Shown piece by piece: positions 61,698 through 64,000 of a stretch of DNA of 64,000 bases; within the stretch, counting starts at the first letter, position 1; each line of letters opens with the position of its first letter. The position numbers and the translations under genes are program-made. Source of the stretch: JAFGUF01 sp040883315 (lineage in GTDB: Bacteria > Bacillota > Clostridia > Christensenellales > UMGS416); contig JBFLKU010000005.1 in assembly GCA_040883315.1 (NCBI GenBank), positions 1 through 64,000 on the forward strand, given 5' to 3'. The notes beneath the pieces are model-generated. The model was not told the origin of the DNA. It made no database searches and worked only from the letters and a program-made list of their open reading frames with translations.

Positions 61698-62690
61698 CTA
61701 CCTTTTCGTTGCTGAACTAATTTCCAAAGCTCTGCCTGTTCCTATGGCTACACATGAAACTGCGTCCTCTGCCACATAGCAGGGCACTCTGGTATATTGT
61801 TGAATTCTCATATCTAGACCATAAAGCAGTGAACCGCCGCCGGTCATTACTATTCCTCTGTCGTATATATCGGATGCTATCTCCGGTGGTGTGCGCTCCA
61901 AAACATTGTGAACGGCCTCTAGAATTTCCTGAACAGGCTCATCTAATGCTTCAATCATTTCGTCAGAACCAACATTCAATGTTTTCGGAAGACCTGAAAT
62001 AAGATTTCTTCCGGTAACTTCCATAAAGATAGTCTCTTTTCTGGGGAAGGTAGCACCAATGTTCACCTTTAACTCTTCGGCTGTTCTTTCACCGATAAGC
62101 AGATTGTGCTTTTTCTTCATGTATTTTATTATTGCTTCGTCAAATTTATCTCCGGCTACCTTGATGGAGTCGGATACTACTATACCATTAAGAGATATAA
62201 CAGCGATATCGCATGTTCCGCCGCCGATATCAACCACCATTGAGCCGTATGGCTTGGAAATATCTATTCCTGCACCGATGGCTGCAGCTATTGGCTCCTC
62301 AATAAGCAGCACTTCTCTTGCTCCTGCATCCTCTGTAGCATCGCGGACAGAGCGCTTTTCCACCTCTGTAACACCTGTTGGCACGCATACTACTACTTTA
62401 GGCTTGAAAAAGAACTTTTTACCTACAACTTTATTTAAAAAATACCGAAGCATTTTTTCAGTCATCTCATAATCGGATATTACACCGTCTCTCAATGGAC
62501 GTACAGCCAGAATGTCTTCTGGTGTTCTGCCTAGCATGCGGCGGGCATCCTCGCCTACAGCCAGCACTCTGCCGGTCTTTTTGTGTACAGCCACAACAGA
62601 AGGCTCTTTTAGTACAATGCCTTTGCCTTTAACATAAACTAAGACACTTGCAGTGCCTAAATCAATTCCGATATCTTGACTTCCAAACAT
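61698..62690 (-). CDS. mreB: rod shape-determining protein MreB/Mbl
   Basis: This 330-residue bacterial actin has phosphate-1 segment GIDLGTASVLVYVKGKG, phosphate-2 VVDIGGGTCDIAVI, and the adenosine segment VMTGGGSLLYGLD. It forms membrane-associated filaments that guide wall elongation, so a rod-shaped cell is expected. No mreC or mreD follows, which fits an Mbl-type paralogue or a detached mreB. ATG follows a GGGGGA site. Confidence 0.95.
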   Translation of the reverse strand: MFGSQDIGIDLGTASVLVYVKGKGIVLKEPSVVAVHKKTGRVLAVGEDARRMLGRTPEDILAVRPLRDGVISDYEMTEKMLRYFLNKVVGKKFFFKPKVVVCVPTGVTEVEKRSVRDATEDAGAREVLLIEEPIAAAIGAGIDISKPYGSMVVDIGGGTCDIAVISLNGIVVSDSIKVAGDKFDEAIIKYMKKKHNLLIGERTAEELKVNIGATFPRKETIFMEVTGRNLISGLPKTLNVGSDEMIEALDEPVQEILEAVHNVLERTPPEIASDIYDRGIVMTGGGSLLYGLDMRIQQYTRVPCYVAEDAVSCVAIGTGRALEISSATKR

Positions 62691-62966
62691 GGATTGTCCC
62701 CCATAGGTTTATATTTAAAAATAAGTAATTAATCTATTAAATTACACAACTTCATACGATATATTGTAATGTAATATAACACAAACGTCAAGCACAAGTA
62801 TAAAAGATAGAACACAAAAAAACAGGATAAAATAATATTAAAGAAATCAAAGGTTTTTTACATGTATTTTAACTATTTTGCATTTAGCCCTTGATAATAA
62901 ATTAATAATAATATACTGTAAATATATAAGGATTTAAATATAAATATATGAAATTAAGGAGCCACT

Positions 62967-63458
62967 ATGGATATTGATAAAAAGTATTTTTATAAAAAGA
63001 GAGATTATATTAATCGGGGTATTAGAACCTATTTTATAGAAAGAAGAGCAAACCTATTATTTATTACTATAGTATTTATTTTGTGTATTTTAGCTATAGT
63101 ATATATAAAGGGGCAAATAAGTGCACTAATCTGGGTGATGATAGGGCTGTATTTGCTGTCACAGATATCAATGCCTATTACAATATTTTTCCGTGAGAGC
63201 AGAAGGCAGGAAAATTCAAGGGAAATGAAAGTCAAGCGGCATATTCATATCACAGAGAATGGCACAAACGGACTTGAATGGGATGCATTTTATAAAATAG
63301 TTTTGTTAAAAAACTTGATACTCTTATATGTAGATTCCAACCAATCATTTATGCTGCCTAAAAGAGTTTTTGAAAAAGAAGAGTATAAAGCGATAAAGAA
63401 AATGATTTTGAAAAACAAATCCAGGAGAGTAAAAGTGAAAAAGGGAGTATTTCTTTAA
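62967..63458 (+). CDS. YcxB-like membrane protein
   Basis: This 163-residue protein has two membrane helices (about 28-45 and 50-70) and a C-terminal cytoplasmic domain with the YcxB-like pattern ITENGTNGLEWDAFYKIV, then LYVDSNQSFMLPKRVF. ATG follows AAGGAGCC. Function of the family is unknown. Confidence 0.8.
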   Translation: MDIDKKYFYKKRDYINRGIRTYFIERRANLLFITIVFILCILAIVYIKGQISALIWVMIGLYLLSQISMPITIFFRESRRQENSREMKVKRHIHITENGTNGLEWDAFYKIVLLKNLILLYVDSNQSFMLPKRVFEKEEYKAIKKMILKNKSRRVKVKKGVFL

Positions 63459-63592
63459 TGAGTGTGTTTGACGGATACACATAAAAAGTGTTATGATGAT
63501 GATAATAATACAGTAGATAGATAAAAATATTTTTCAATTTTGTAACTTTGTAAATAATTTAAATATTTAATTTTTATATAGGAGCGTGTATA

Positions 63593-63778
63593 ATGAGTAA
63601 GAACCCTACAATCGAAAGCCTACTTGAGAAGGTGGACTGTAAGTACACTTTAGTGATAGTGGCATCGAGACGTGCAAGACAGTTGATTAAAGACGGAGAT
63701 ACAAAAGAGAGAAATCCGCTAGCTATCGCGATAAGTGAAATAGACGAAGGTATAGTAACCTATCAAAGCCATTATTAG
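63593..63778 (+). CDS. rpoZ: RNA polymerase omega subunit
   Basis: The 61-residue protein has the omega signature YTLVIVASRRARQL and the following NPLAIAISEIDEG stretch. It helps assemble the beta' subunit. ATG follows AGGAGCG. It is 28 bp before coaBC, a gene order common in Firmicutes. Confidence 0.95.
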   Translation: MSKNPTIESLLEKVDCKYTLVIVASRRARQLIKDGDTKERNPLAIAISEIDEGIVTYQSHY

Positions 63779-63806
63779 GCGATTTTATTATTAGGTGGTG
63801 TGCACC

Positions 63807-64000
63807 ATGAGCGACAAAAAGAATATTGTAGTTGGAATAACTGGTGGAATTGCTGCATATAAAACTATAGATGTAGTCAGCAGACTCCGCAAACTAGGAT
63901 ATGAAGTAAATGTAATCCTTACAAAAAGTGCTTGTGAATTTGTAACTCCACTCACCTTGGAAACAATTTCTAATAACCCTGTTACAACAGATATGTTCAA
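63807..64000 (+). CDS. coaBC: CoaBC (phosphopantothenoylcysteine decarboxylase/synthetase), 3'-truncated by window edge
   Basis: ATG 63807 follows TAGGTGG. The first 64 residues show the CoaC flavoprotein start (NIVVGITGGIAAYKTIDVVS) and TKSACEFVTPLTLE. The full protein makes 4'-phosphopantetheine for coenzyme A. The remainder lies outside the window. Confidence 0.95.
   Translation, partial: MSDKKNIVVGITGGIAAYKTIDVVSRLRKLGYEVNVILTKSACEFVTPLTLETISNNPVTTDMF

Overview
The window reads as a chromosome segment of a low-GC, anaerobic, Gram-positive bacterium of the class Clostridia. Supporting this are the AT-rich composition with heavy AGA/ATA codon use and strong AGGAGG ribosome sites, a glycyl-radical pyruvate formate-lyase operon, an oxygen-sensitive HgdC-type activase with a dehydratase-like partner, a SigI/RsgI pair, a TagO-type wall glycopolymer enzyme, and MreB. 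No phage, conjugation genes or CRISPR array is present. The only mobile element recognised is one decayed IS200 copy.

Layout. 1-4.1 kb: hemicellulose genes, namely a truncated PHB-depolymerase-like esterase, a second esterase whose nucleophile serine is alanine, and a GH51 arabinofuranosidase. 4.1-4.7 kb: IS200 remnant. 4.9-10.8 kb: nitronate monooxygenase-like oxidoreductase, PepV/Sapep dipeptidase, a UPF0291-methyltransferase pair, and a GNAT-acetolactate synthase pair. 11-17 kb: membrane diguanylate cyclase, orphan RbsC-like permease, TagO, two unassigned membrane proteins and a 35-residue lipoprotein. 17-24 kb: threonine-to-glycine pathway (tdh-kbl), a DsrE-like protein, and the large activase with its dehydratase-like partner. 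24.3-28.7 kb: ECF sigma/anti-sigma pair, MocR regulator divergent from a LysE exporter with a palindromic operator, and a cytochrome b5-like lipoprotein with a small four-histidine membrane protein. 28.7-33.1 kb: an unrecognised two-gene module of an HD-domain protein and a double-RecA KaiC-like ATPase. 33.2-35.5 kb: small membrane protein and sigI-rsgI. 35.7-43.9 kb: tRNA-Ser, UPF0210-ACT pair, enolase, pflB-pflA-focA and a membrane protein. 44.1-51.2 kb: dnaG-rpoD, an Eis-like acetyltransferase, and a UPF0145/YhfC/GntR/DUF1648 operon. 51.3-54.2 kb: ECF sigma with an RsgI-like transmembrane partner carrying repeated ectodomains. 54.2-64 kb: leuS, a degenerate RhaA-like protein, a GH3 glucosidase, mreB with an alpha-toroid protein, YcxB-like, rpoZ and the start of coaBC.

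Themes. Central fermentation (enolase, PFL, formate channel, acetolactate synthase, threonine catabolism) sits beside plant-polysaccharide hydrolysis. Three alternative sigma factors each have a membrane-bound partner; two of these partners share the RsgI-type ectodomain with an Asn-Pro bond, although one is paired with SigI and the other with an ECF factor.

The most unusual items are the HD/KaiC-like module (28765-33048), the RhaA-like protein that has lost most metal ligands (56904-58106), the ECF/RsgI hybrid (51359-54150), and the Ser-to-Ala esterase (1608-2480). All assignments come from reading the sequence and from remembered family motifs; no database search was run.
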